Positions 34,165 to 44,620 of a DNA stretch of 64,000 nucleotides are shown here, piece by piece. Origin of the DNA: Heterobilharzia americana. Its lineage: Eukaryota; Platyhelminthes; Trematoda; Strigeidida; Schistosomatidae. Below the pieces are notes generated by a model that saw nothing but the letters and a program-made list of their open reading frames with translations, searched no databases and was not told where the DNA came from. The stretch's first letter is position 1. The number at the start of each line of letters is the position of its first letter. The stretch spans positions 67,833,160-67,897,159 of the forward strand of contig OX104130.1 of assembly GCA_944470555.2 (NCBI GenBank), given 5' to 3'. Both the position numbers and the translations under genes were made by a program.

Positions 34165-34385
34165 ACAGAAGTAGGAAAGTGTGAATCATTAGGTTCAGAC
34201 CCAGTGACTGAATGGTCAACGCATTGGCTGCAAGGCCTAAAGGTTCTGCTTTCGAACCCTGGTAGGATCATGTGTGTGTGTGTGTGTACTGCTGAGGAGT
34301 CATATCCTTGGGCGAAACAGTTGTCTAGTACTCTCAGGTTTTCAGTTTCTTCAACTGATGTCAGTTCACGACGAATTCTACCTCA
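34165..34385 (+). mobile_element. Class B hammerhead SINE (best ribozyme)
   Basis: Plus strand, 5' start CAGAAGTAGGAAAGTGTG, head GACCCAGTGACTGAATGG (A box) and GCTTTCGAACCCTGG (B box, 34249-34263), a GT microsatellite expansion at 34271-34287, the ribozyme, then the tail CTGATGTCAGTTCACGACGA. There is no inverted tail upstream, so this is the simple monomer form. Confidence 0.82.
34286..34331 (+). ncRNA. Hammerhead ribozyme, class B, intact core
   Basis: Stem I GTACTG/TAGTAC pairs over 6 bp (one G-U). Core CTGAGGAG matches CTGANGA, CGAAAC is intact, stem III is CAGTTG, and the triplet is GTC at 34323-34325. Stem II (GTC...GGC) is short but pairs. This is the copy I would expect to cleave, after position 34325. 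Confidence 0.82.
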
Positions 34386-34399
34386 ACGTAGGTAAGCAA

Positions 34400-35460
34400 A
34401 AACGAGATAAGAGTATTAAACGGATAATTGAAACAGTTAGTCACTTTTATGAATTTAAATAGTGTGGTTAGTAGATGAAGTTTATCTGAAGAATATGATG
34501 TATTTGCGCAATACGGTTCAAACAATTTGGCCATACATTTACTTGTCAAGTGACTTTCTATACAATTGGAGGATAGCAGGATAAATAGAACAATTAAGAT
34601 AATAGAAAGGTTGAAATTAAGAAAGATAAGAATAAAAAGGAAGAGTAAAATAGTTAATCCTAATCTAATGATGTTTGAACATTAGTTTTGCGACTCGTTT
34701 CTATAGCGTGACTTAAAAAGCCACCGTAGCAACTTATGAGACAGACAATTACATTCTTTTTATTTTATGGAAAAGTACTTTCACCAGATGAATACTGAAG
34801 CCGAATTGCTCATTTTAGGAGTTGCTAGGGTGGCCTCTAAAATCACTCTGTCTATATTTTAGCCATAGACCCACTAGCCTTTATCACGGTTTCACACTCA
34901 ATTTGTTTTTTAAGCCATTTAAGCACATGGTCTCCCTCCTTGAACTGGATGGTTCAGTTACTTCTCCTTATGTATTTATGACCACACATTAATGTAAACC
35001 ATAAAACACAATGGAATGTGACGTAATCATTTATGCAGTGTTTAGGCAAGTGGTGAAGCATGTTCTTTATTTTTTTCCACAATGATACGCTTAGCTGCAT
35101 AATATGCTTTCCTAATGGTTAATGTTAGCCTGCTTCCCAAAATTATATTATTCAACTCTCTTTTATATTGCAGAGCGATAACGACAGTGTATAGAGTTGG
35201 CTTTAGTGTTACCTGTCGTCTACAACGGTTTATAAACAAACTTCAATGAATATGCATTTTCATAAGTGTTTTGGTCAGTAATTTGATATCTTCATCCATC
35301 GTTTTTGACGTACAGATCAGATAGATCCTAATAAACAGGCATTCCATTAGAACTCGATTAGATTGGATCAGACAAAAGCTGTTAAAATTCAAATATTGAC
35401 CTATCCATGTAGTCTTTCTGTAGACGTTCCCGTATACACTACTTAAATGCATCCTTATAA
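34400..35460 (-). mobile_element. PLE copy: connection, linker, endonuclease remnant and 3' region
   Basis: Minus strand: NVYRKTTWIGQYLNFNSF (near 35430-35375), LMECLFIRIYLICTSKTMDE, then LQYKRELNNIILGSRLTLTI and RKAYYAAKRIIVEK (35160-35070), a PLE linker. A decayed endonuclease-distal block HVLKWLKKQIECETVIKASG lies near 34930-34870. The YIG motif itself is not preserved. The 3' region 34400-34700 is shared with 25230-25500. Confidence 0.78.
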
Positions 35461-36059
35461 GCAGCTGTCATTACATCTAGAGACGATTAGGGCTGCACAA
35501 GCCATATAGACTAATATTTCTAAGTCTCAAGTCTTCCTTCAGGAGAAATTTTTCAAATCACACGATCTGTAAATGATATGACAGAAAGAGGACTTTTGAG
35601 ATCTCTTTAAACGGTGAATAAAAATGAACACATGTCAAGGTAATTTTCCAATTATTCCTATTCGATAGGAAGTGGACGTATTACTTCTTTGGGGTTAAAC
35701 AAAGTGAGAATGATGTTACTTTAAGAAGGATCGATGGACAGAAATCTTAACTCATCAAGTACAGTGGCTAAGATGCCTCAAACACAAGCCATGTTCAGCG
35801 TCTTTCATACTTTTCATTGTCTACTGGCTCTGTAACTGCTTGAAAGAAGTAAAAATGTAGTCGGTTTTTGTTATAGTGCTATGATAGGAAAGAAAGTTGT
35901 AATGGATCAACACCCGTTGATACCCTATGACTGCCTTGATAGAATGCTAGGGATTGTGCATCTAGTAGCTCGAGACTTTATAATGTCACTTAGAACCTAA
36001 ATCAGTAGCAGTTACAATATGTTTTTTGTCGTGCAAAAGTTCTCACTTGGGCCCCCCAA
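35461..36059. other. No feature recognised; likely edge of RTE relic
   Basis: The right part may be the noncoding 3' end of the minus-strand RTE relic that follows. Nothing else seen. Confidence 0.3.
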
Positions 36060-36460
36060 CTAGGGGGTCCACACTTCCGTACATGACTCAGGTCAACAGC
36101 TAAAAACTTCAGGAACCCATGCCATGTTTTCGTCTGGCCACCTCTAAACTTCTTCTAGCCTGAATCCACTTCAGCTAACACTGTGAGACGAGACGTATGG
36201 TGACTAGGCATGCAAAATGCATGTCCAAGCCATCTCAGACAATGGAGTTTCACAGCCTCAGCAACTGACTTGTCCTCTTTAAAACGCTGGGTTCGACTCC
36301 TATAATGCCATGCTTCTTTTATCTGAATCTTAACTTCAAAGATGATTCTGTACCAGTGACTCCAAGAAAGTGACCGTCTAAAGCTTTGCAAAAGTAATTT
36401 TAACTTGATTATCTTTATATAGTTTACTAAATCACTATCTACCATTTCACGTCCTATGAG
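36060..36460 (-). mobile_element. RTE-clade (SR2-like) relic, C-terminal part
   Basis: Minus strand: SVAEAVKLHCLRWLGHAFCM (36267-36208) and PSHHTSRLTVLAEVDSG, matching the VxLHRLRWLGHVLRMPxHRL block, then after shifts a LSHVRKCGPP-like stretch near 36080. It is the same ORF end as at 8900 and 48430. Confidence 0.7.
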
Positions 36461-37599
36461 CATGTATGTACAAGTTTACCTACTTCTTGAAGTTGTCTAC
36501 GTAAGCCGCATAACGTATATTCATTTCGAATACTCTTAACTTTGATTGTCTAGAGAAAAGTGTGCATACCTGGTAATTCAGTCAATTCTAACGAAATAGC
36601 TTTATTAAGCTCCTCTTTTCCGCATATAAAACGGGACCAAATGAAGTTTCGCCGCCTGATCACAGTAAAAACAATGTAAAATTTTCATTATAAGCCAGTA
36701 ATCTTTGTATAGAAAAAGTATATTTAGTCTTCCACTTTGTAATGGACTCAACAAGTCACTTTTCAATTCACTGTAATCACCTTTAGTAAGATTCCTCATT
36801 GTGTCATTATCTTCTATGAGCAGGATTACTGGAACAACAACAAGGTGATTCTAAATAAGACAGTTACTTGTCTTACAGTTTGATACAACTGACCCACTTT
36901 GATCCAATCTTAAATATTCTCCATACCGAACTTTCGACTAAGTGACTACGTGTGAATGCCTACCAATTCAGATTCATATATAGGATGGATAAATTCTAAT
37001 GTATTCAATATGTGTTACTGAGACAAAATAACTATGAGCTATATATCACATAGTTATTTGTCAACCAAGGATTCTAGGATGGTCATTAAGTGGTCATTAA
37101 ATTCTTATCGTTAAAAATGAGGCTTCTGTTGTGTGTTATGACGTCTCTGGTTTGTTCCTCAACTTACTTTTATCTGTTAGGTACTTAATGAATTACTGTT
37201 GCAACAGCATCACGTTGACGGATATTTTAAGTTTGAAAATAATTAACCATGGTGTATTTGATATTACCAAGAGGTGCTGATTGTTCTCTTCTAGATAACT
37301 GACTGACTGGTTCTCCAACCTTAGTTGAGACCACTACAGCAACACGATACTACACATTTCTGTAAGTTATACTGATGTCAGTTTTACCCAGCAATGGAAC
37401 AAACACTTTTAAATATGCCTTTTTCGCTTATTCATTTAACAAAGTCTTACAATTTCTTTTAAAAAGATGTTTTCTGTGATGTACTATCTAACCTGAATGG
37501 CTTTATCGTGAAGTTGAATCAAATTGAAATCCACTCAGAAACCTAATAAGCATTCTTTCAGTAGACAATGATCCACACCTGTTATGAGCTGTCCAGACC
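36461..37599. other. No feature recognised
   Basis: AT-rich, without coding or repeat signatures that I can name. Confidence 0.4.
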
Positions 37600-37690
37600 T
37601 AAGTAGGTGGTGGTGGGTTCGAACCCATAAGCAGTCGATCGAAGATCAAGTACCTAGACCACCGAGCCAAAGCTTCGCAGGTTGAATTTT
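37600..37690 (-). other. tRNA-derived SINE head
   Basis: Minus strand: GGCTCGGTGGTCTAGGTACT (A box) and GGGTTCGAACCC (perfect B box, near 37616-37627). The head resembles class A, but no hammerhead core follows; the adjoining sequence only keeps a loose GGACAGCTC. It is either a truncated class A copy or another tRNA-headed repeat. Confidence 0.55.
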
Positions 37691-38270
37691 GAATTTTTCA
37701 TTCTTTCTAGATATTATCATCCGCACTAAACTCAATGTGAAGTGACATATCAAGATTTCCCCACGTGGGATTTTATAGCTTTTCCTAACGAATCAATATC
37801 TAGTTAGTTGTTTCGTTTGACTGCTCACAGTTTTCCACTGGTTGTTTTTCTGTTTGACCTTAAAGTTGTTTATTTTATCATTTCCTTGTTGTTGATATAT
37901 TGGGTTTGTCTATCTACTTGTTAATCACTGATTAGTCTTACAGCCAAGCAACTAGAAATACTCTGGTATTCTTTGTTTCCTCATTCCAAGATCTTTGTAA
38001 TTCGCAAACTGAATTCATGCCTACAGTCATGTGCATGTACTGATAACGAGGATGGTATAGTGCGACACTTCACCACCAAGTGATTTCACCTAGACGAAGG
38101 TGAAGATTAATGTGAGCTCTTCAGTGACTTAAACTTTGAGCTGAACACTGCTAAATCAAGCAACAATGGGTTGCAAGACTTCATCATACGTTTCTTTATA
38201 TCGGAAAATGATCAAGCAGCCGATTACTTCTTAAAGTAGGTAAATGATAGCTTTCTAGGACAATCTATTT
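37690..38270 (-). mobile_element. Decayed copy of type-2 PLE C-terminal region
   Basis: DNA-level alignment to 13680-14320 in the same orientation: TTTCTAGA(T/C)(A/G)TTATCATC near 37710, the GTTGATATATTGGGT and CTACTTGTTAATCACTGA blocks near 37890-37930, and CTCTGGTATTCTTTG near 37961. No open frame remains. Confidence 0.6.
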
Positions 38271-39779
38271 ATCAGCTCTCCTGGCTAGTGTGGTGATATT
38301 ACATAAGGCCTTCAGGAGGAAGATTCAACTGATTACTGTGAATGAAGTGTTTAAATGATCAATTATAACTAAATCGTAATAATGAGTATTGAATAAATTC
38401 AAACGATTGATTAACTTAGGGATAGTGTATTCTCGAAGGACGAAGGACGATTCATAGAGTGACCTTGAAACGACCAACCAAAATGAAGCTGTTGGAAAGT
38501 CAAGCTCACTATTGAAACTTCCAGCTTAACATTTCCTTCGTTTTTGTTATCACGAATTACAGTATGATTTAACAATTTAGAGTTTAGATTTTCAAAATAA
38601 AAATTAATATTAAGTTGCAGACAGTGTGAGAAATTAGTATCACTGACACAGTTAAGATAAGATAAAAAATCGCTTTTTATTTGTTCATGATTAGTTGTAG
38701 AAATGAGGTGTCTATTTTAGGTGTTGCCGTATTAATTTTTTAAATATAAAGAATACTTAAGTAGTATTTTCTGCCTACTTCATGTGACAACGGTTAATTT
38801 CATGTCAACTCTACATTCCTAATCCTAATGCTTAACCCAAACCTCAGTTCTCTTATTCTGAGCTGTGATAATGAAAGGTAACTTGAAAATCCTAATTTTC
38901 GAAGCTAAATCTGCTTTTTTTATCATCCACAATTTGATTGGTTCAATTAAGATCATTCCCAAGGTTTTTGCTTAGACTGGCCTTGAGAGCTAAACGAAAT
39001 ATTCAATATCTTAAGCTATGGAATACGATACTCCATTTTGAATACATGACATTTTATGATGGTAAATTTACAAATACAAACCTACAAATTGTCCGATTCA
39101 CCTTGACACTTTTCACAGCTAAGTAGTTTTTCAACTGCCCACCCAACTGTGGTATCAACAAGGTTTCCGCTAGAAACCATTCAGCCAAGATCATATAAGA
39201 TGAACTCTGACGCAAAAGTGTCATGAACGGGCGAAATATACCACTGAGCAAGTTGAATAATTAGAAATCACTCTAGCTGATCTGTTGATTTCACTAGCTA
39301 GACCACAGTGCTCTAAACATGGAATAGCAGTTCTGCATGTTTGGGGATCAGTTCATCAGCAACGTGGCATGCCCGGACAAATTCAGCTCATAAAGCCAAG
39401 TTGATTCACTTCACATGAGTCTGGCTGACTGTGCGATTTACAAATCATTGAAAAATTGATCATTCTATTTTGGGTATACCGGTCCATGAAAGTCAACTAA
39501 CCAGATTCAAGTGATGCCAGTCAATTCATTTGTATAATCTGAATTTGTCCAGATACATGAATGATGAGCGTAACTGTCGAAGTAACATTGTAAGCTTGTA
39601 TACACTATGAGCAATAAATTTGTTTTAACTATTCATCACATACGCATTAGTGAACATGCTTAAATAAACAATCTGTAAGAATATCTTACTGTGGAAAAAT
39701 GATTAGCTTCCCATTTTCTTCAAGTGTTTAGTTTTAAAACAACTATATGAAAAGAATGAAATAGAATAGAATAGAAGAG
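38271..39779. other. No gene recognised
   Basis: AT-rich spacer. A type D-like motif (TATGAGCAATAAATTTG) is near 39604. Short open stretches at 38938-39251 look like chance. Confidence 0.35.
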
Positions 39780-39983
39780 AAATAATGGAGCGTCAACTAG
39801 GTGAAATTCTGAAAACGATGAAAACTTTATCAATCATCAATTCACAGGTACATAAAAGATTAAGACGTTTTTGGATCAAATATTCCTTGTCTCTACGGAA
39901 CACACAAAACCCGTACACCTAACTTGTAGTACGTTCAATCCTGAATATTTCTAGTTCACCTTATCACTTACTTATCAAATGGT
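39780..39983 (+). mobile_element. PLE left half, interrupted by the LTR element
   Basis: Plus strand, with shifts: SNIPCLYGTHKTRTP (near 39876-39920) and SILNISSSPYHLLIKW (39935-39982), the LPKIHK and RPILSMxxSPYHxLAKW blocks of a PLE RT. The frame resumes at 44621 after the inserted LTR retrotransposon. Confidence 0.75.
39980..39983. repeat. Target-site duplication, left copy (TGGT)
   Basis: TGGT precedes the left LTR and follows the right LTR (44621-44624). A 5-bp reading (TGGTT) is also possible, because the outermost LTR bases are TCTAG on the left against TGTAG on the right. Confidence 0.7.
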
Positions 39984-40415
39984 TCTAGGGATGCGTGTTA
40001 CAATTCCGTAACGATTGACCAACCCTACTTAATTTGATGTGCTCTAGTACCTGCTTAACCAGTACTTTACCTAACGTGTAAGTACTGGTAACAAAACACA
40101 AATCAAAAGAACTGATACGCAATGTATTTAAAGGAGCTATGTATTTAAGGTAAATGTTATAATAATGAATGAGGGAAAAGTTTAATCAACTTATCTGGCT
40201 TGTAAGGCTGAACTAGGGACTCGGAGTACGTGCGTGGTGATCAGCACAATGGAGCGCAAAAATGGCGTCCAAGCCTGCTCGGATGCATGCTCGTTAAAAC
40301 AAAACTTAAAACACCCTAAGCATCCGGAGGCAAGCTAGAGATTTATTTAGTTAATTTAATTTAAACTATTTATTTTAGCCCTAGTTATATTTTGGTGCCA
40401 GGAAGGTGCACTACA
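39984..40415 (-). repeat. 3' LTR of the Ty3/gypsy element
   Basis: 432 bp, same length as the other LTR. Visible differences are the tip (TC/TG) and two bases in CCGTAACGATTGACCAACC. On the minus strand it starts TGTAGTGCACC and contains AATAAA (near 40340-40375) and TTTAAATACA-like sequence (near 40130). Confidence 0.93.
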
Positions 40416-41047
40416 GGTTATCCCCCTCCTAGAAGGTTGTTGGGATACCGGCAACCTTCGATCCTAGGAGGCGACTGCGAGGCGGACACGCAACACCTTT
40501 CCATATTGGTGATGGAGTAGGTGACGTGTGGGTCTCCGAAGCTAGTGCAACTATGCACACCTACGAGGTAAGATAACTTTGCGTCTAGACGCAACCCTTC
40601 TCGCAGTGGTGGAAGGTGACCCAAAGCCTCCGTCTACTTTTCCCTATTGCTTCTTAATCTACCGGGGAGTGTACAGGGGGAAATTGGTACAAAGAGAACC
40701 GAAGAACGATCCAAGTAGCATCGTCAGCGGCCAATTGTATCCAATTTTCAACGCATTTTCTAGGTTCTGCAAGAAGAAAGAAATGGGACATTAGAGTGCT
40801 AAGAAAAGGAAAACCAAACAATTCGAAGTGGGAGTAGTACAGAAAAAAAAATAATAACCAACCAAAAAAAGTTTTCGGAATTTAAATTGTATTTTTGATT
40901 TTTCTTTTTTTTTTTTTGAAAAAAAAACTGTTTGCAAAGTAGTAAACATGACTTTTGAAAACTTTAGGTATGAAAACGCATTGAAAGTGTATGCCACGAC
41001 AAAGTAGTTGAAACTCCGAATTCACCAAGTGTGAAGTTGCTCTGGGG
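40416..41047 (-). other. Element 3' noncoding region with polypurine tract
   Basis: Between the end of pol and the 3' LTR. The tract AGGAGGGGGA (minus strand, 40421-40430) lies 5 bp from the LTR and should prime plus-strand DNA synthesis. A long T run followed by A run is at about 40904-40927. The rest is unassigned. Confidence 0.75.
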
Positions 41048-41668
41048 CTAATTAACGAACTCGGCGTATCGCTTGGGCCAATGTACACGCCTCCCAGCAC
41101 GTGTAGAGGTTACTGGATCAGTGTTACTAGACGTGGCTCTTTTAGAAGGTTCAGGATACGCGCGACTAAACGAGTCTGTTAGGGAGTCCGGCGGCAAGGG
41201 TCTGGGTGTGCCTGTGGAGGTGTCGCACAATATTGACACTTCACTGTTCAGGAGCGGTAGACGCTGTATCTTCAGAGAGGATGAGTGTTGAAGTTTTTCA
41301 ATCTCCTCGTCTGAATCCTGAAGTTCGGCAATCTTCCGTAAGTCGACTGCTCGAGGCAAAGTAGTGGTGCAAACGCGAGACAGTGCGTCCGCGACAGGGT
41401 TATTCACACCAGAAATATGACGGATGTCCGACGTGAATTGCGAAATATAATCTAGGTGACGTAATTCACGCGGTGAATATCTGTCAGTAGTGGTGTGTAA
41501 GGCATACGTCAGAGGTTTATGGTCGGTAAAGATGATGAAGTCACGACCTTCCACAAAATGACGAAAATGTTTCACTGAGGCATATATGGCGAGCAGTTCC
41601 CTGCCGAAAGTGCTGTACCGCATTTCGCAGGTGGATAACTTCCGGAGAAGAATGCAACTGGGATCCAA
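41048..41668 (-). pseudogene. pol: pol, second part: RNase H end and extreme C-terminus; integrase deleted
   Basis: 206-codon open stretch; homologous coding begins near 41645. It has [20 protein letters not shown] and FTDHKPLTYALHT (RNase H), LDYISQFTSDIRHISGVNNP and VADALSRV (tether), then a spacer through STGTPRPLP. It jumps directly to PDSLTDSFSRAYP and ends TRAGRRVHWPKRYAEFVN, the C-terminal end typical of Ty3/gypsy pol. The zinc-binding HHCC and the catalytic DDE part of integrase, normally several hundred residues, are absent. The junction is in frame, which indicates an internal deletion. Relative to the first part it lies in another frame, owing to a one-base loss in a short C run near 41643. 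Confidence 0.88.
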
Positions 41669-43182
41669 GTGTGATCCGAAAGTTGTTGCAACACAGCTCC
41701 AATGGCCGTGTTAGAGGCGTCAACCGCAATGCTGAGAGGTAGGTTTACGTCTTGATGCACCAGCATCGTGGCGTCTGCTATTGCGGTTTTGATCTTGCGA
41801 AATGCTTCTAGTGCCTCCGGAGTCAAGCTGAAAGTTTTACATTTACTTTTCAGCAGGTCGGTCAGTGCAGTCAAAATGTGTGCACATTGGGGAATGAAGC
41901 GACGATAATAGCTCACCATACCCAGAAACACACGCAGAGCTTTAAGTGACGCTGGGACTGGGAAGTCTTGGATCGCCTGTACCTTTTCAGGTAGTGGGCG
42001 AATGCCTTGCTCGTCGATAACGTGTCCCAAAAATTTTAGTGAACGAACGCCAATTTGGCATTTGGCCAGGTTGACTGTCATCGAATGCTCTGACAGTCTG
42101 GCGAAAACCTGTTTCAAGTGGTTAAAATTGGTGTCTTCGTCTGGACTAGCGATTAGTATATCGTCTAGGTAGGCATAGGCGAAATCGAGTCCACGTAAAA
42201 CATCGTGAATAAAACGTTGGAAGGTTTGTGCTGCATTGCGAAGACCAAAAGGCATACGGAGGAACTCAAAAAGACCAAACGGTGTAATGACGGCTGTCTT
42301 GGGAACATCATCAGGATGAACCGGGATCTGATGATATGCACGCGTCAAGTCAAGCTTACTGAAGATAACCGAGCCTTTTAAAGATGCAGTCAAGTCGTGA
42401 ATGTGAGGGACTGGGTAACGATCTGGAATCGTTTTAGCGTTGAGCCTTCGGTAGTCACCACAAGGCCTCCAGTCCATGCCATTGTTCTTGGGTACCACAT
42501 GCAAGGGTGAAGACCATGGACTGTTGGATGGTCTGATTATTCCCATTTCAAGCATGTGTTCGAACTCGGCTTTTACAGCACGCAGTTTCTCCGGGGATAA
42601 TCGCCGTGGTTTCGCAAATACTGGAGGGCCAGTCGTCGTTATGTGATGAGAAACGTTCGAAGTCACACAAGGGACACAACGACTTGGCTTAAAGACATCC
42701 GGAAAGGACTGAATGATAGACGCATAGGGACTAGAAGCGTCCGTCGTGCAGTACACGGGACTGAGGGGCGGCGTCTTTGTGACTATACCGGAAACAGAGA
42801 GTGTTGTGGTAGAATCTATCAACTTATGCTTGCCAGCATCTACCAGCAGCTGATAGTGCTGCAAGAGATCCATACCAATAATGCCGGTGGTCACATCTGC
42901 CACTATGAAAACCCAACGAAAGGGACGACGCAATCCAAGGTTGAGATCGAGGAATCTCCGACCATAGGTTGTGATGGGCGAACCGTTGGCGGCACGAAGT
43001 TGCAGAGACATTGGCCGCAGACGCTCTTCCTTCGTAGGTGGGATGACGCTAGCTTCTGCCCCAGTGTCAACTAGGAAGCGTATCCCAGAATGTCGATCAG
43101 TGACGAAGAAGAGGCGACATGGAAGTGGCTCGCCAGCGACGTTAGTCGCCGTCACGTGCTGGCTCACACGTTTCCCGCCTGG
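41572..43182 (-). CDS. pol: pol, first part: protease, reverse transcriptase, RNase H start
   Basis: Open on the minus strand from a TAA at 43185-43183, just upstream, to a stop near 41572 that follows a frameshift near 41643. It has no ATG near its start and is probably reached by -1 frameshifting from gag. Protease: [16 protein letters not shown] (residues about 29-44 counted from 43167). [78 protein letters not shown], and catalytic [11 protein letters not shown] with the YxDD pair intact. RNase H begins [20 protein letters not shown]. The last 25 or so residues are out-of-frame product. A decayed relative is at 52235-52530. Confidence 0.92.
   Translation of the reverse strand, partial: PGGKRVSQHVTATNVAGEPLPCRLFFVTDRHSGIRFLVDTGAEASVIPPTKEERLRPMSLQLRAANGSPITTYGRRFLDLNLGLRRPFRWVFIVADVTTGIIGMDLLQHYQLLVDAGKHKLIDSTTTLSVSGIVTKTPPLSPVYCTTDASSPYASIIQSFPDVFKPSRCVPCVTSNVSHHITTTGPPVFAKPRRLSPEKLRAVKAEFEHMLEMGIIRPSNSPWSSPLHVVPKNNGMDWRPCGDYRRLNAKTIPDRYPVPHIHDLTASLKGSVIFSKLDLTRAYHQIPVHPDDVPKTAVITPFGLFEFLRMPFGLRNAAQTFQRFIHDVLRGLDFAYAYLDDILIASPDEDTNFNHLKQVFARLSEHSMTVNLAKCQIGVRSLKFLGHVIDEQGIRPLPEKVQAIQDFPVPASLKALRVFLGMVSYYRRFIPQCAHILTALTDLLKSKCKTFSLTPEALEAFRKIKTAIADATMLVHQDVNLPLSIAVDASNTAIGAVLQQLSDHTWIPVAFFSGSYPPAKCGTALSAGNCSPYMPQ
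43132..43176 (-). promoter_or_regulatory. Predicted -1 ribosomal frameshift signal (gag to pol)
   Basis: On the minus strand the gag frame reads GCG GGA AAC GTG TGA. G GGA AAC (43176-43170) fits the slippery pattern X XXY YYZ. After a 6-nt spacer that contains the gag stop, a hairpin can form: GCCA (43163-43160) with TGGC (43135-43132), and inside it GCGAC (43149-43145), loop TAAC, GTCGC (43140-43136). Slipping back one base enters exactly the pol frame. Slippery heptamer, spacing, structure and frame all agree; function is inferred. Confidence 0.75.
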
Positions 43183-44000
43183 TTAGCCTCGAAGGTGCAA
43201 GGTCGAGTGCACTTTTTGGCATTGGCACCATAACGTTTATGGTACCAGCACAACCTGGGTTGGGATTGTCGCGATTTGGAACGTCTGCTATCGGTACGGG
43301 AGGCAGACCTGTTGCGCGAGCGAGACGTGCGACCTTTGTAAGAACTACCAGACCGCATTTCGTTCCTGATGCTGCACAACTCCTCATACAATTTTGAGAT
43401 GTGAGTTATAACATCGAAACTTGTTGGCTCAACAGCCGAGGGAGGATTTTTGAACGAATCCGTGGCAGTAGACAGTGCAGCTGAGATACTAGTGTTGGGT
43501 TTCGTAGCATCCACAGCTCTGTCAGCCGCTTCCGCCAACTCTATTAAGGGGCACTTATGGAAGGGTGCGAGGATCCCTTGAACCGACTGTGGTAACCTCT
43601 GTAACCACAGTTGCTTGAGAAATGCTTCATCAATGTTGAAGTCAGCAATCAGCTGCTTCATCTGACGAAGCAGTTGCGTCGGCTTGCGATCACCCAGATG
43701 CACATCCCTGAAAAGTTCTTGCACTTTCTGCTGGTCAGTAAGTGCAACACGTTTGATGAGGGCGGTTTTGAGGCGATCGTAAAGATTCGGTGCTGGGTCA
43801 TCTAGCACATCTGACACGTCTTCAATCACATTTTCCGGTAAGCTGACGATGACTAAGTTGGACTTAGTTTCTTGTGATTGAATGTGTCTCAAGGCAAACT
43901 GAGCTTCCACATGGGAGAACCATGCAGATGGTCTGTGGGCCCAGAAGGTGGGAAGCTGGAGGGTTATGGCCATCTGCGCAGTCGAGTCGTTATCCGCCAT
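43164..44000 (-). CDS. gag: gag: capsid/nucleocapsid-like protein of Ty3/gypsy element
   Basis: 278 residues from ATG at 44000-43998 ([20 protein letters not shown]) to TGA at 43166-43164, without interruption. The capsid-like region has [20 protein letters not shown] and later [20 protein letters not shown], with [17 protein letters not shown], conserved in this group of retrotransposon gags. The C-terminus is basic ([20 protein letters not shown]) and ends with a Cys-His box [18 protein letters not shown], in CHCC order rather than the usual CCHC. It should package the element RNA into particles. Intact reading suggests it could still be made and supplied in trans. Confidence 0.92.
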   Translation of the reverse strand: MADNDSTAQMAITLQLPTFWAHRPSAWFSHVEAQFALRHIQSQETKSNLVIVSLPENVIEDVSDVLDDPAPNLYDRLKTALIKRVALTDQQKVQELFRDVHLGDRKPTQLLRQMKQLIADFNIDEAFLKQLWLQRLPQSVQGILAPFHKCPLIELAEAADRAVDATKPNTSISAALSTATDSFKNPPSAVEPTSFDVITHISKLYEELCSIRNEMRSGSSYKGRTSRSRNRSASRTDSRRSKSRQSQPRLCWYHKRYGANAKKCTRPCTFEANQAGNV

Positions 44001-44170
44001 TGATCAGGGAATTAACGAGGCACGATAGTGATAATAAAAAAATTACAATGCAAAAATAACCAATGAGGAGTGCAATAATATAAAAAAAAACGCTAGACGT
44101 GCCAAAAACAAAATAGGCCAGACAAATCAACGCAAGAGAACAAAGGTACTAGACAAAATAAGAAGTGATA

Positions 44171-44183
44171 CTCGGGCTCACCA
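44171..44183 (-). other. Primer binding site (tRNA-Trp-like)
   Basis: Minus strand TGGTGAGCCCGAG, 5 nt inside the 5' LTR. It begins with the expected TGG (complement of tRNA CCA end) and agrees with the usual tRNA-Trp site TGGTGACCCCGAC at 11 of 13 positions. The primer tRNA is therefore likely but not certain. Confidence 0.65.
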
Positions 44184-44188
44184 ATTTT

Positions 44189-44620
44189 TGTAGGGATGCG
44201 TGTTACAATTCCGTAACGTTTGATCAACCCTACTTAATTTGATGTGCTCTAGTACCTGCTTAACCAGTACTTTACCTAACGTGTAAGTACTGGTAACAAA
44301 ACACAAATCAAAAGAACTGATACGCAATGTATTTAAAGGAGCTATGTATTTAAGGTAAATGTTATAATAATGAATGAGGGAAAAGTTTAATCAACTTATC
44401 TGGCTTGTAAGGCTGAACTAGGGACTCGGAGTACGTGCGTGGTGATCAGCACAATGGAGCGCAAAAATGGCGTCCAAGCCTGCTCGGATGCATGCTCGTT
44501 AAAACAAAACTTAAAACACCCTAAGCATCCGGAGGCAAGCTAGAGATTTATTTAGTTAATTTAATTTAAACTATTTATTTTAGCCCTAGTTATATTTTGG
44601 TGCCAGGAAGGTGCACTACA
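44189..44620 (-). repeat. 5' LTR of the Ty3/gypsy element
   Basis: 432 bp, plus-strand form TGTAGGG...CACTACA, so minus-strand TGTAGTG...CCCTACA with TG...CA ends. It carries the element's promoter. TTTAAATACA-like motifs occur near 44330, and AATAAA motifs lie nearer its start. Confidence 0.93.

Larger units (their letters stand above)
39984..44620 (-). mobile_element. Ty3/gypsy LTR retrotransposon (CsRn1-like), deleted, young insertion
   Basis: 4.6-kb element read on the minus strand: 5' LTR (44189-44620), primer site, gag, pol, polypurine tract, 3' LTR (39984-40415). The gag Cys-His box is of the CHCC kind typical of the CsRn1 group, and the primer site resembles the tRNA-Trp type used by that group. 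Pol has protease, RT and RNase H, but most of the integrase is missing and there is one frameshift, so it cannot move by itself. The two LTRs differ at only about three positions that I can see in 432, which points to recent insertion. It sits inside a PLE RT ORF. Confidence 0.92.

Noticed and set aside
37600..37690. Functional tRNA gene on the minus strand
   Set aside because: The B box is perfect, but no 7-bp acceptor stem can be formed and the head matches the SINE heads elsewhere in the window.
42643..43074. 143-codon plus-strand open stretch
   Set aside because: Antisense to the protease/RT part of pol, which has clear catalytic motifs.
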